A stretch of DNA of 64,000 bases, taken from Streptomyces sp. NBC_00691 (GTDB lineage Bacteria; Actinomycetota; Actinomycetes; Streptomycetales; Streptomycetaceae). Positions 25,208-34,539 of the stretch are shown here, one piece after another. The stretch is from contig NZ_CP109007.1 in assembly GCF_036226665.1 (NCBI RefSeq), forward strand, positions 496,001-560,000, given 5' to 3'. Below the pieces are notes generated by a model, which saw only the letters and a list, made by a program, of their open reading frames with translations, searched no databases and was not told the origin of the DNA. The first letter of the stretch is position 1; each line of letters starts with the position of its first letter. The position numbers and the translations under genes are program-made.

Positions 25208-25705
25208 GGAGAGTTCCTCTCGGACGGGCGGTGGCCGTACTCACGCCCCGGGCACCGCTCTGTGCACTAGACCCGTTATGGATACGCAATCAGGGCGGCA
25301 TGTTTCCCGACACCGGGATGTCTGCCGTGTGAATGTATTCCTACGGGGAGGGAGTGGAGGCTGTGGTCGGGCGCTTCCGCAGGGCAGGCACGCCATGCCG
25401 GATGACGCGGGACCGGTGCGGGCGCCGATGGCTGTGCCTCCACCGGTGCCTACGCCTGCGCCCTCGCCCATGCCCGCATCGCCCGCGCCCCCGCACCCTC
25501 CCCTCCCCTCCCCACAGCGAGAACACGCCGCCTGACGCCCTCTTCACGCCACCAGGCAACCCTCACCACGTCGTCGGCATCCTCCGAAGGCGAGAGAGGG
25601 AGCTGGGAAAGGCGGCGTTCTGGGGCACGTCAACGAGTTCTGAGGCCCCGACGCGCTCCGCGTATCTCCCCGTTCCCCACACGACCGATCGTGAGGAAGT
25701 CCGTT
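25208..25705. other. Divergent intergenic region, no gene seen
   Basis: About 500 bases between the divergent metallophosphoesterase and secreted-hydrolase genes. It contains a strongly C-rich tract (about 25440-25520) and an AT-richer part near 25260-25330 where promoters should be, but no hexamer pair, palindrome or coding frame that I can support. Confidence 0.5.
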
Positions 25706-28528
25706 TTGATACGTGCTACACGCGGCGTGGCCACCGCCGCGGCGTTACTCGCGCTGGCCTCGGCGTCACCCGGGGCGGCGCTCGCGCAATCGACCCCGTC
25801 CACCTCCCCGCCGTCCGGGCAGTCGTCGTCCGGTGCGTCCCCGACCACCCGGCTGGGCGATCTCGACCTGCCCGAGGGCTGGCAGGTGTCCGGGGCCGGG
25901 GCGGGCCGGCAGCTGGTGTGGACGTCGCCCGAGCCCGTGCCCATGGGCGACTCCCGCGTCGCGTTCCACGCCGGCGACCGGCTTCTCGGTCACCCGGTGG
26001 CCGGCCGGGACGGCCGGTCCTTCCGACTGCCGCTCCAGGACGTGCGGCTCACCGAGGGAACCCGGTTGCGGGTCACGGCCGGTGGGCGGCGACTCGACTC
26101 CGCCGGTCCCGCCCGGTCCGCGCGTCCCGCCCCCTCCGCCCCGGCCGCGCTGCCCGCCGCCCCACTCCCCGCGAACGGCGTGGACCCCGGAGTCCCGGGT
26201 CGCTACCGCACCGTCAGCGGCGAGTACGACCTGAAGTCCGTGCGACTGCCCGGGTTCCCCGAGCCCGTCGAGATGCGTGCGACGGTCGTCGGGCCGGCGG
26301 ACGCTCCGGGGAAGCGGCCCGTGGCCCTCTTCCTGCACGGCCGCCACGGCACCTGCTACACCCCCGGGACCGAGGACGTGACCGGCGACTGGCCCTGTGC
26401 GCCCGGTTCGAAGCCGATACCGAGCCACCAGGGCTATCTCCGGGCCCAGAAGCTCCTGGCGTCCCAGGGGTACGTGACCCTGTCCATATCCGCCAACGGC
26501 ATCAACGGCCAGGACTTCCGGGCCGAGGACGGCGGCGCCCAGGCCCGCTCGTCCCTCGTACGGCAGCACCTGGCGCGCTGGGCCGACTGGTCGGCCGACC
26601 GGGCCGCAGCCCCGGCCGCCGTACGCCGCTCCTCCGCCGCGGACCTCTCTCGGGTCCTGCTCGTCGGCCACTCCCGCGGCGGCGAGGGCGTCAACCGGGC
26701 CGCGCTCGACACCCTCACCCCGCCGCCCGCCGACCAGGACGGCTACCGGGGCCCCGTGCGGTGGAAGATCCTCGGCACCGTGCCGATCGGCCCCACGATC
26801 TTCGGCAACAACCCGGCGCCCGACGTCCCGTCCATGACCATCCTGCCGGGCTGCGACGGCGACGTCTCCGACCTCCAGGGCCAGAACTTCGTCGACGGCA
26901 CGCGCGGGGTCAGCCGGGGCGCCGCCCTGCACAGCGCGGTCTACATGGTCGGCGCCAACCACAACTTCTTCAACAGCGAGTGGACCCCCGGCCAGGCGCA
27001 GGCGCCGGCCTTCGACGACTTCTGGTCCGACGATCAGCCCGACCCCGTCTGCTCCCCCGGCACGACGACCCGTCTCACCGCCGCGCAACAGCAGGCCGCG
27101 GGAGCCACCTACATCGGCGCGGCCGCCCGGCTGTTCGTCGCCGGGGACGACCGGGTCCGTCCGCTCCTCGACGGCACCGGCCGCCGCGCCCCCTCGGCCG
27201 ACCCGGTCCGTGCCCTCAGCCACGCCGTCGGCGCGAACCGTACGCCGGCCTTCGTGCCCGGCACCTCCGCGCTCACCGTGTCGGGCGGCGGCAGGCTGTG
27301 CGCCCAGATCGACCCCGACGCCGGGCGCGCCTGCCTGGCACCCGACGCGGGCGGCGCGTCCCCGCACTTCGCGTACTGGGAGGCCTCGCCCGAGCCGGGC
27401 CGGGAAGCCGTCGCCATGGAGTGGTCGCGTCCCGGAACCCCGGTGGCCGTGCGCTCGGCGCGGCCGGTCTCCCTGGTCGGCGCCGAGGCACTGACCCTCC
27501 GGGTGATCGTCCCGCCCAACAGCAAGGGCACCGAGCTGGACGTGGCCGTGACCGACGCCTCGGGGCGCCGCGCGCGCCTGGGACGTACCCGCGTCGACGG
27601 TCTCCCGGGCAGCGAGCGGACCACCTCGTACTGGGCGCGCGAGGTACGCGTACCCCTGTCCGCCGCCGCCCGGTCCGGCCTGGACCTCAGGAGGATCACG
27701 ACGCTCGAGCTGATTCCGCGTACGACGGCCGGCCGGGCGTGGCTGATGGACGCGTGGGGCTGGCGTCCCGGCACTCCGGCCGTACGTCCGGCCGCGCTGG
27801 CGCGTGTCGACATCGGGCGCCTGACGGTCGCGGAGGGCGCCTCCGGCGTCCGGACCTACCGGGTCCCGGTACGGGTGTCCGGCCAGGGCAGCGGCCAGGT
27901 CCGGCTGTTCGTCCCCGATCCGGCCACCGGCGAGATCACCTCCCGCACGGTGACGGTGCGACCCGGACGTCATGACATCGACGTGCCGGTCGAGGTACGG
28001 GGCAACGAGCGCTTCGGTTACGACGTCGACCACGACGCCTTCGTCAAGGCGGTACGCGGCACGACGATCGGCGCGCACCACGGTGGCGTGACCGTTCGGA
28101 ACGACGACCCCATGCCCAGGGCGACCGTGACCCCCGTCGCCGACGGGGTGGCCGAGGGCTCCGCGCTGACCTGGCGGGTGACGCTGTCCGAGCCGGCCGA
28201 CGCCGAGATCGGCGGCCACGTCTCCTTCCTGCCGCCGACCGGTGGTACGGAGCTGTCCACGGCCGACGTCGACCAGGCGTGGCTGAAGGAGCTGCTCGGG
28301 GAAGTGCCGGCCACGGCCACGCCGCTGTCCCGGATCGGGTTCGGCGGCCTGTACCTCCCTGTCTCCGTCCCGGCGGGCGCGACGACCGTCGAGGTGAGCG
28401 TGCCCACGGTCAAGGACGACGTGAGCGAGCCGGTGGAGTCGGTCCGGGCACAGCTGACCACGTACGACGGCGCCTGGGAGCCTGTCCCGGGGCCCGAGTT
28501 CGTGGGGACGGTGCGGGACGCCTCGTAG
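25706..28528 (+). CDS. Large secreted alpha/beta hydrolase with Calx-beta-like repeats
   Basis: Exported protein of about 940 residues. A signal peptide (RATRGVATAAALLALASA, cleavage near ALAQ) precedes a beta-rich N-terminal domain, then an alpha/beta hydrolase with FLHGRHGTCYTPGTE and nucleophile elbow GHSRGG (S323), Cys pairs (TCYTP, WPCAP) that may form disulfides, and an ANHNFFNSEW histidine block. The C-terminal 250 residues contain two regions like Calx-beta domains (LTVAEGASG, VADGVAEGSAL). Substrate unknown. TTG 25706 follows AGGAAG at ideal spacing; GTG 25691 is the alternative. Confidence 0.85.
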   Translation: MIRATRGVATAAALLALASASPGAALAQSTPSTSPPSGQSSSGASPTTRLGDLDLPEGWQVSGAGAGRQLVWTSPEPVPMGDSRVAFHAGDRLLGHPVAGRDGRSFRLPLQDVRLTEGTRLRVTAGGRRLDSAGPARSARPAPSAPAALPAAPLPANGVDPGVPGRYRTVSGEYDLKSVRLPGFPEPVEMRATVVGPADAPGKRPVALFLHGRHGTCYTPGTEDVTGDWPCAPGSKPIPSHQGYLRAQKLLASQGYVTLSISANGINGQDFRAEDGGAQARSSLVRQHLARWADWSADRAAAPAAVRRSSAADLSRVLLVGHSRGGEGVNRAALDTLTPPPADQDGYRGPVRWKILGTVPIGPTIFGNNPAPDVPSMTILPGCDGDVSDLQGQNFVDGTRGVSRGAALHSAVYMVGANHNFFNSEWTPGQAQAPAFDDFWSDDQPDPVCSPGTTTRLTAAQQQAAGATYIGAAARLFVAGDDRVRPLLDGTGRRAPSADPVRALSHAVGANRTPAFVPGTSALTVSGGGRLCAQIDPDAGRACLAPDAGGASPHFAYWEASPEPGREAVAMEWSRPGTPVAVRSARPVSLVGAEALTLRVIVPPNSKGTELDVAVTDASGRRARLGRTRVDGLPGSERTTSYWAREVRVPLSAAARSGLDLRRITTLELIPRTTAGRAWLMDAWGWRPGTPAVRPAALARVDIGRLTVAEGASGVRTYRVPVRVSGQGSGQVRLFVPDPATGEITSRTVTVRPGRHDIDVPVEVRGNERFGYDVDHDAFVKAVRGTTIGAHHGGVTVRNDDPMPRATVTPVADGVAEGSALTWRVTLSEPADAEIGGHVSFLPPTGGTELSTADVDQAWLKELLGEVPATATPLSRIGFGGLYLPVSVPAGATTVEVSVPTVKDDVSEPVESVRAQLTTYDGAWEPVPGPEFVGTVRDAS

Positions 28529-28671
28529 GGTCCACGTCACTCGTCGCGCCGTCTGCGGCTGCCGCCTGACGTGACGGCGTCGTCCGGCAGTACTCGAACA
28601 TGCCGGGAGCCTGTCGACGAGCCCGGTCCCGCTCGGCGGCCGAGGAGGCGGCTTTGCCAGGATGGGTGACC

Positions 28672-30678
28672 ATGACAGGTGAGCGGGAGAAGCTCGTGGA
28701 TCGGCTGCGGCGGGCCGGACTCGACATCGTGGCGGGAGACCGGGTCGAGGAGGTCGTGACGTCCCACGCCGCTTGGCGGCCGGTCGTCTCCTTCCAGGCC
28801 ACACCGACGGTGGCCGTACGGCTGGACGCACCTGAGCCGGTCGCCGAACTCAACAGGCAGTGGCACCGGCTGGCGGTCGAGTACGGGATCTTCGGCCCGG
28901 ACGGCACCTTCCTCATCGACGTCGGCGGCGACCGGCCGGACGGCAGGCCCCAGCGCTGGACACGCGTGCGGCTCACCGACCGGTGGGACCTCGCGGGAGT
29001 CCTCGGCACACGGCCCGGCCAACCCGAGTTCGTCACCCTCTCCACGGACGGCGATGCGCTGGTGGGGGCGACCACCGAGGAGTACGACGTCTGGCTCGTC
29101 GCGCTAGACCGCTTCAAGGAGTGGCACGAGTCGGCGGCGCGCGCCGCGGCCCGGGAGACGGCCGAGGAGCGGGAAGCCGCGTGGGAGCTGTTGTTCCGGC
29201 TGCCGGGGTCGCTCCGGAGAGTGCGTGACCAGTGGGCGCAGGGGCTCGCGGACAACCCCGCCACCTCCGACGACCTGTGTGCGGGGCTCCTCGGCCGGAC
29301 GGACCGCCTTCTGTGGCGCGCGCTGCCTTCCTCGGTGGTCGAGGCCGCGGTGGTCCACCCGGAGTGGCGGGTGCGCGGGTTGCTGGCCGAGGCGCAGCCG
29401 AACATCACCGCGGAGCAGTGGGCACGGCTCGTCCTGAGCGAGCGGGACGACCGTCAGCGGTGGATCCTCACCCTCCTCGCCGCGGACCGGCGCGCCGAGC
29501 TCACCGCCCCCGCGTACGCGCGGCTCGCCGCGGACCCGTCCCCGAAGGTGCGTGTGGAGACGGCCAGGCTGCCGGGCCTCCCCGGTCATCTGCTCGTGGC
29601 GTTGGCCGGCGACGCCGATCCGGCGGTACGGGCCTCGGCGTGCCGTGAGGCTGCCTGGCCGCATCTGGACGAGGCGGCCCGGCGGGCGCTGCTCGACGAC
29701 CCCGACGGGGAAGTCCGTGTCGCGGCGCTGCTCCAGCACCACCGGGAGCGCCCGCTCCCCCGGTCGGTGTACGAGGCGGAGGGGCTGGAGGCGAGCGACG
29801 CGATCGCGACCTGCCGTCTCGCGCGGGATCTCGCCCGGCATGTGGCTCACCACGGCGATCCCGGCCGGCGCCGTGCCCTCGCGAGGAACCGGTGGCTGGA
29901 CGCCGACCTGGTCGCCGTCCTCGCCCGGGACCCCGACGACGGCGTCCGGTTCGAGGTCTCGACGCATCCCGGTCTCACCGAGGAGCAACGGGCGGGCGTC
30001 GTCATCGACTTCGACCCGCGTACGCGTTCCCGGACGCTCGACTGGGTCGGGGCGCTGCACGACGATCCCGACGCCATGCGGCGCCTGAGTGCCTCCTCGC
30101 ACCCCGGCGTACGCAGGAGCGTCGCGCGGGCCAGGCGGCTCCCGCCGGACGTCGTCGAGTCCCTCGCGCGCGACGAGGACCGGGTCGTGCAGCTCTTCCT
30201 CGCCGAATCGTGCGACGACGCGCCCGCCGAGATGCTGCTGCGGGTGTGGCAGTGGTGGGACGGCAGCCTCAGCGTCCCCGACCGTCCCCGTGGCCATCCG
30301 AACTTTCCCCGCCGCGACCTGGTCCGCCTCGCCGACGATCCGCGCCCGCGGATGCGGCGACTCGCCCTGGACGACCCGGAGTCGACCGTCGAGCTCGTCG
30401 AACTCCTCAGCCGGGACGGCGACGAGGAGGTCCGGTTCCGGGCCGCGACCGACCCCCGGCTGACGCCCGCGTCGGCGGTGCGACTGCTCGACGACCCGTA
30501 CGAGCACGTGCGGCACGCGGCCGCCAGGCACCCGGGACTGCCGGCGCGCAGGCTGATCCCGTTGCTGCGCAACAGGGACACCGCGTACGCGGCCGCCCGG
30601 AACCCGGGGCTGCCCGAGCCGGTCGTCGCGCGGATGATCCAGCTGCTCTCGGAGGTCCAGGACGCCCCCGGCGGCTGA
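28672..30678 (+). CDS. HEAT-like helical repeat protein
   Basis: 668 residues without signal or membrane segments. The N-terminal 160 residues form an alpha/beta domain (VSFQATPTVAVRLDAPE, TRVRLTDRWDLAGVLG); the rest is built of roughly 25-30-residue helical units with recurrent LADDPRPRMRRLALDD, AADPSPKVRVETA and LDDPYEHVRHAAARHPGLP motifs, a HEAT/variant-leucine-repeat pattern. Such scaffolds bind proteins. I cannot name a partner. ATG 28672 follows AGGATG; an upstream frame from 28600 lacks a ribosome site. Confidence 0.8.
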   Translation: MTGEREKLVDRLRRAGLDIVAGDRVEEVVTSHAAWRPVVSFQATPTVAVRLDAPEPVAELNRQWHRLAVEYGIFGPDGTFLIDVGGDRPDGRPQRWTRVRLTDRWDLAGVLGTRPGQPEFVTLSTDGDALVGATTEEYDVWLVALDRFKEWHESAARAAARETAEEREAAWELLFRLPGSLRRVRDQWAQGLADNPATSDDLCAGLLGRTDRLLWRALPSSVVEAAVVHPEWRVRGLLAEAQPNITAEQWARLVLSERDDRQRWILTLLAADRRAELTAPAYARLAADPSPKVRVETARLPGLPGHLLVALAGDADPAVRASACREAAWPHLDEAARRALLDDPDGEVRVAALLQHHRERPLPRSVYEAEGLEASDAIATCRLARDLARHVAHHGDPGRRRALARNRWLDADLVAVLARDPDDGVRFEVSTHPGLTEEQRAGVVIDFDPRTRSRTLDWVGALHDDPDAMRRLSASSHPGVRRSVARARRLPPDVVESLARDEDRVVQLFLAESCDDAPAEMLLRVWQWWDGSLSVPDRPRGHPNFPRRDLVRLADDPRPRMRRLALDDPESTVELVELLSRDGDEEVRFRAATDPRLTPASAVRLLDDPYEHVRHAAARHPGLPARRLIPLLRNRDTAYAAARNPGLPEPVVARMIQLLSEVQDAPGG

Positions 30679-30818
30679 GGTCCGTGATCCGTACGCCCCA
30701 TCGGAGTGATCACTCGTTCGTGAGTTTCTCCCCGGTCGCGCCCGTGCTGCCGCGACGCTGGCATCGGCGGCGCGTGACCTGCGCCGCCGTATCGGTGTGC
30801 GGTGGAGGGGGAGTTGAC

Positions 30819-31094
30819 ATGACTCGGGAGACGGGCCGCGGAGGTGCCGGTGAACAGGCGGTGCTCCTGTTCGCGGGGCTGGCCGACGTGGCCGTGGGGA
30901 TGTTGGGGTCCGCCCTCGGAGTCGTACGGGGACTGGCCCGGCGCTCGGACGCGGCGGAGCTGGTGTCGGAGGCCGAGCGGGATCTGACCGCGCGGGGCCG
31001 CCTCGTACTGGACCGCTACGCGGCCGCGCCCCCGGCGCACCTGGAGGTTCTCGCCCGGCACGCCCTCGCCCGGCGGGTGGGCGAGAGTGACTGA
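30819..31094 (+). CDS. Small protein upstream of polyprenyl synthase
   Basis: 91 residues, ATG after GGAGGGGGA. It has a hydrophobic glycine/alanine stretch (LFAGLADVAVGMLGSALGV) that could be one membrane helix, then a charged helical segment (SEAERDLTARGRLVLDRY). I do not recognise the family. Its stop lies inside the start of the polyprenyl synthase gene (8-base overlap), so it is co-translated with it and may anchor or assist it. Confidence 0.75.
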   Translation: MTRETGRGGAGEQAVLLFAGLADVAVGMLGSALGVVRGLARRSDAAELVSEAERDLTARGRLVLDRYAAAPPAHLEVLARHALARRVGESD

Positions 31095-32139
31095 GGGGTG
31101 GGAGTCGGCCGCGTTCAAGGCGCGGGTCGACGAGGTCCTGCATCGTTTCGTCGCCGACGAGGCCGATCTGCTGGCGGCGGTCGACCCGGCACTCGGTCCG
31201 GTGGCCGAGCAATTGGAGGCATCGGTCGCGGTCGGGAAGAGGTTGCGGGCGGCCTTCTGCTACTGGGGCTGGAGGGCGGCCGGGCAGCCCGACAGCGACG
31301 CGCTGGTGCGGGCAGCCGCCTCCATGGAGCTGGTGCACGCGGCCGCCGTCGTGCACGACGACCTCATCGACGACAGTCCCCTGCGCCACGGGCGGCCGAC
31401 CGCTCAGGTGGCGCTCGGGGATGTCGTACGCCATCACCCGCGGGCCACGGACGCCGCGGGGTCCCTCGCGATGCTCGTCGGGGATCTGCTCATGTCGCTG
31501 GCCGGGCAGCTGTTCGCCACCAGTGGTCTGCCCGCCGCGTACCTCGGCCGGGCCCGTCCGCTGTGGGCGGCGCTGGCCCGCGATCTCATCGCCGGGGAGT
31601 GTCTGGAGATCCTCCACACCGGTGCCACCCCGGACACGGCGGCGTCGCTGAAGGTGATCCGCTACAAGACCGCCAAGTACACCGTGGAACAGCCCCTGTT
31701 GATCGGCGGGGCACTGGCCGGGGCCGGCGAGCGGCTGCGCCAGGGGTACAGCGCGTACGGGCTGCCGCTGGGCGAGGCCTTCCAGCTCAGGGACGATCTG
31801 CTCGGCCTGTTCGGCGACCCACGGCACACCGGCAAGGCCAACGCCGACGACGTACGCGGCCATCGGCCCACCGCGCTCCTGGCGGAGACCTGGCGCATCG
31901 CCGGTACCGACGAGCGGGAGCGGCTGGGTGCCCTGCTGGGGCGGCACGACCTGGACGAGGACGGTCTGGAGGCCGTACGCGACGCGATGCGGCGGCTCAA
32001 GGCGCCCGACCGGGTCGAGAGCATGATCGCCGCCCGGGTCGACGAGGCGCTCGGCGCGCTCCACGAGCTGAACGTGCCCGCGCCGGCGGCCCGCGCCCTG
32101 ACCGGTCTGGCGCATTCGGCCGCGGTGCGCGTGTCCTGA
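31087..32139 (+). CDS. Polyprenyl diphosphate synthase
   Basis: 350-residue trans-isoprenyl diphosphate synthase. First aspartate-rich motif DDLIDDSPLRHG (about D92-D96) and second motif QLRDDLLGLFGDP (about 232-243) are intact, with the lysine in RYKTAKYT. It condenses isopentenyl diphosphate with an allylic diphosphate to give farnesyl or geranylgeranyl diphosphate; the chain length cannot be fixed by eye. GTG start at 31087. The Lcp/MpaB-like oxygenase gene downstream is on the same strand after a hairpin, which suggests a linked isoprenoid pathway. No terpene cyclase is in the window. Confidence 0.92.
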   Translation: MTEGWESAAFKARVDEVLHRFVADEADLLAAVDPALGPVAEQLEASVAVGKRLRAAFCYWGWRAAGQPDSDALVRAAASMELVHAAAVVHDDLIDDSPLRHGRPTAQVALGDVVRHHPRATDAAGSLAMLVGDLLMSLAGQLFATSGLPAAYLGRARPLWAALARDLIAGECLEILHTGATPDTAASLKVIRYKTAKYTVEQPLLIGGALAGAGERLRQGYSAYGLPLGEAFQLRDDLLGLFGDPRHTGKANADDVRGHRPTALLAETWRIAGTDERERLGALLGRHDLDEDGLEAVRDAMRRLKAPDRVESMIAARVDEALGALHELNVPAPAARALTGLAHSAAVRVS

Positions 32140-32208
32140 CCGGGGTCGGGGGCTGAACCCGCCGGAACGGACGCGGGCGATCCGGACGGAGCCCGGGCCG
32201 AAGGGGTC

Positions 32209-32230
32209 CGGAGCGGGCGCGCCCGCTCCG
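32209..32230 (+). terminator. Hairpin between polyprenyl synthase and oxygenase genes
   Basis: CGGAGCGGGCGCGCCCGCTCCG is a 22-base perfect palindrome 70 bases past the synthase stop and about 80 before the oxygenase start. It may end the first transcript or attenuate read-through, so co-transcription of the oxygenase is not certain. Confidence 0.6.
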
Positions 32231-32307
32231 ACCTGGGCCTGCCATCGCGTCCCCTCACCTCGCCTTCCCCCCGTCCCTCCCCACACAGAGATGCAGAGGA
32301 GTTCCCC

Positions 32308-33471
32308 TTGCTTCACACCGAGACGACGATGAACGCCCTCCGGCAGAGCGGCGACGAGCTCGCCGACGCCACCGTCGCGGCCCTCTTCGAGCGCGGCGAG
32401 ATGGGCACCTTCAACACCTTGATGCGCTTCTTCTCCACCGCCGGCGCACCCGTTCCGGACGGGCTTCCCGATGTCGCCAGGGAGTACCTGGAGGCCACGA
32501 GCGCCCCGCCGGCCTGGGTGGACTGGGACGAGATGGAACGGGCCCGGCTCTTCTTCATCGACAACAACGTGCACATCGCCACCGCCCTGTCCTTCGCCTC
32601 CATGCCCGCCTGCTATCTCGTCCCCCACGTGGCGAAGCTGCTGTCGACGACCCACGGCCTGAACTACCCCTCGACGCGCATGGCGGCGACCGGCCAGTTC
32701 ACCGTCTACCTGATGCAGCCCGACGCCTTCGAGGCCGGCAGCCGCTTCATCCCCGCCGCGCAGAAGGTCCGGCTGCTCCACGCCTCCATCCGTCACCACC
32801 TCACCCGCGAGGACCGCTGGGACGTCGGGGAGCTGGGGGTGCCGATCTGTCAGGAGGACATGATCGGCGGGCAGATGTTCTTCTCGATGCTCGTCCTCGA
32901 CAGCCTGCACCGGCTCGGCATCCACATGTCCCAGGAGGGAGCGGAGGCGTACTCCTACGCCTGGCGCGTGGTCGGCGCGATGCTCGGCGTCGACCAGGAC
33001 GCCGTCCCCACGTCCCTCGACGAGGCACGTGGGTTCCTCGACCAGTACATGGTCCGGTACATGGGGCCGTCCCCGGAGGGCGCCCACCTGACCCGGCAGC
33101 TCATCGAGCTCTACGAGGACATCGTGCCGGGGAAGATGCTCGACCCGGTCGTGGCCGCGCTCGTCAGGTATCTCGTCGGCGACACGAGCGCCGACTGGCT
33201 CGAGGTCCCCAGCACGCCCTGGGACACCGTCGTCAAGGCCGTGCCCCATCTGCTGGGGGTCCTGGAGACGATCGAGGACCGCTCACCGCTCGGCGCCTGG
33301 GCCCTCGACCGGCTCGGGCACCTCACGACGATCTTCGAGCTGTCGTCGCTCACCCGGGGCCGTGTCATGCACTACGCCATCCCCGAACATCTGAGGAAGG
33401 AGTACGGCGTACCCGACGCACCGTCCCGCACCCGCCGCTGGACCCCGCCGGCGGCCACCATCGCTCCGTGA
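32308..33471 (+). CDS. Lcp/MpaB-family (DUF2236) heme oxygenase-like protein
   Basis: 387 residues of the DUF2236 superfamily that contains latex-clearing protein Lcp and MpaB. The core has KVRLLHASIRHHL (about 151-163, with the candidate heme-ligand histidine), GVPICQEDMIGG, and SYAWRVVGAMLGVDQD, which parallels the Lcp pattern GVPINQED. Lcp is secreted, but no signal peptide is seen here, so the substrate should be intracellular. Cleavage of an isoprenoid made by the adjacent synthase is plausible inference. TTG 32308 follows GAGGAG; ATG 32329 is the alternative. Confidence 0.85.
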   Translation: MLHTETTMNALRQSGDELADATVAALFERGEMGTFNTLMRFFSTAGAPVPDGLPDVAREYLEATSAPPAWVDWDEMERARLFFIDNNVHIATALSFASMPACYLVPHVAKLLSTTHGLNYPSTRMAATGQFTVYLMQPDAFEAGSRFIPAAQKVRLLHASIRHHLTREDRWDVGELGVPICQEDMIGGQMFFSMLVLDSLHRLGIHMSQEGAEAYSYAWRVVGAMLGVDQDAVPTSLDEARGFLDQYMVRYMGPSPEGAHLTRQLIELYEDIVPGKMLDPVVAALVRYLVGDTSADWLEVPSTPWDTVVKAVPHLLGVLETIEDRSPLGAWALDRLGHLTTIFELSSLTRGRVMHYAIPEHLRKEYGVPDAPSRTRRWTPPAATIAP

Positions 33472-33576
33472 GACGGACCGCCGGCCCGCAGGGGCGACGG
33501 GAGCCTCCGCCGGACCCGGTGCCGTGACCGCACAGGGTTCAACGGCCTGCTCGACGCCGTCACGGACGCCCCCGTC

Positions 33577-34443
33577 TCAGGCCGTCCGGATCCGGTCCCG
33601 CACCTCCGGCCGCACCTCGAACCCGGCCGCCTTGTACGTGGCGACGGCTCCGACGTAGGAACTCGGCGTGCACACACGGACGCTCGACGAGCCCATCTCC
33701 CGCAGCGCGGCCGCCCCGGCCAGGGTGATCGCCCGGCCGTAGCCGCGACCACGGTGGTTCTCGTGGACGCCCATCGGCTCGACGAGCCCCGGCCTTCCCG
33801 GGCCGGCCGACCACACCGTCACCACCGCCGCCACGCCGCCCTGGTCGTCGTAGGCGCCCAGGCAGCGGGCGTCGGCGTAGAACGGTCCCTCCGCCATCGC
33901 GTGCCAGTACCGGCGCGTAGGGCGGGAAGTGCCGAACGCCGACCGCAGGACGTCGGCGAAGTCCTGCGCCTGGTCCGGGCCGATCGACGTGATCGGCACA
34001 TCGGGGACCTCCACGGGCTCGGTCAGGTCGCGGAAGAGCGGCGTCCACGGCTCGTCGACGCCCCAGCCCTCCTTGCTCAGCAGATCGTGGAGCAGCAGGC
34101 CCGGCGGCGCCTCGACGGACACCGCTCCTTCCGGCAGCACGCCGCGCTCAGGCAGCGAGAAGTCCTCGACGAGCCGGCGCGCCACGTCCTCGTCCCGGAA
34201 GGCGTCCGGCGCGACCGTCATCCGCAGCAGCGTCGGCGAGTCGAGCATCCCGACCGCGAGAATCCGCCCGTCACGACTCCAGGTGCGGAGCACGGCGGCC
34301 GTCTCGGCCGTTCCGAACCGGTGGTTCCAGCCGATGTCTCCCGCATGCAGCTGCATCGGCGCTCCGTCGTGCTGCCACTCCCGCAGTGCGGCCATGGCCT
34401 CGCGTACTCCGTCAGCAGTCGGCGTGCCCAGCACCATCGTCAT
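33577..34443 (-). CDS. GNAT-family acetyltransferase
   Basis: 288 residues with two GNAT-like halves. The C-terminal half has the acetyl-CoA binding loop HENHRGRGYGRAIT and SVRVCTPSSYVGAVATYKAAGF; the N-terminal half (LREWQHDGAPMQLHAGDIGW) is degenerate. Substrate unknown; double-GNAT proteins often act on antibiotics, amines or protein N-termini. ATG at 34443. It stands alone between two convergent or opposed genes. Confidence 0.87.
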   Translation of the reverse strand: MTMVLGTPTADGVREAMAALREWQHDGAPMQLHAGDIGWNHRFGTAETAAVLRTWSRDGRILAVGMLDSPTLLRMTVAPDAFRDEDVARRLVEDFSLPERGVLPEGAVSVEAPPGLLLHDLLSKEGWGVDEPWTPLFRDLTEPVEVPDVPITSIGPDQAQDFADVLRSAFGTSRPTRRYWHAMAEGPFYADARCLGAYDDQGGVAAVVTVWSAGPGRPGLVEPMGVHENHRGRGYGRAITLAGAAALREMGSSSVRVCTPSSYVGAVATYKAAGFEVRPEVRDRIRTA

Positions 34444-34539
34444 GGCGGGGATCAGACACCGCGCCCCGAAGGGTGCGCAACCGATTTTCCGTCCCCGAGC
34501 CCTGTCCGTCGAACCTCTCGCGCGTGAACCTCCGCTCCC

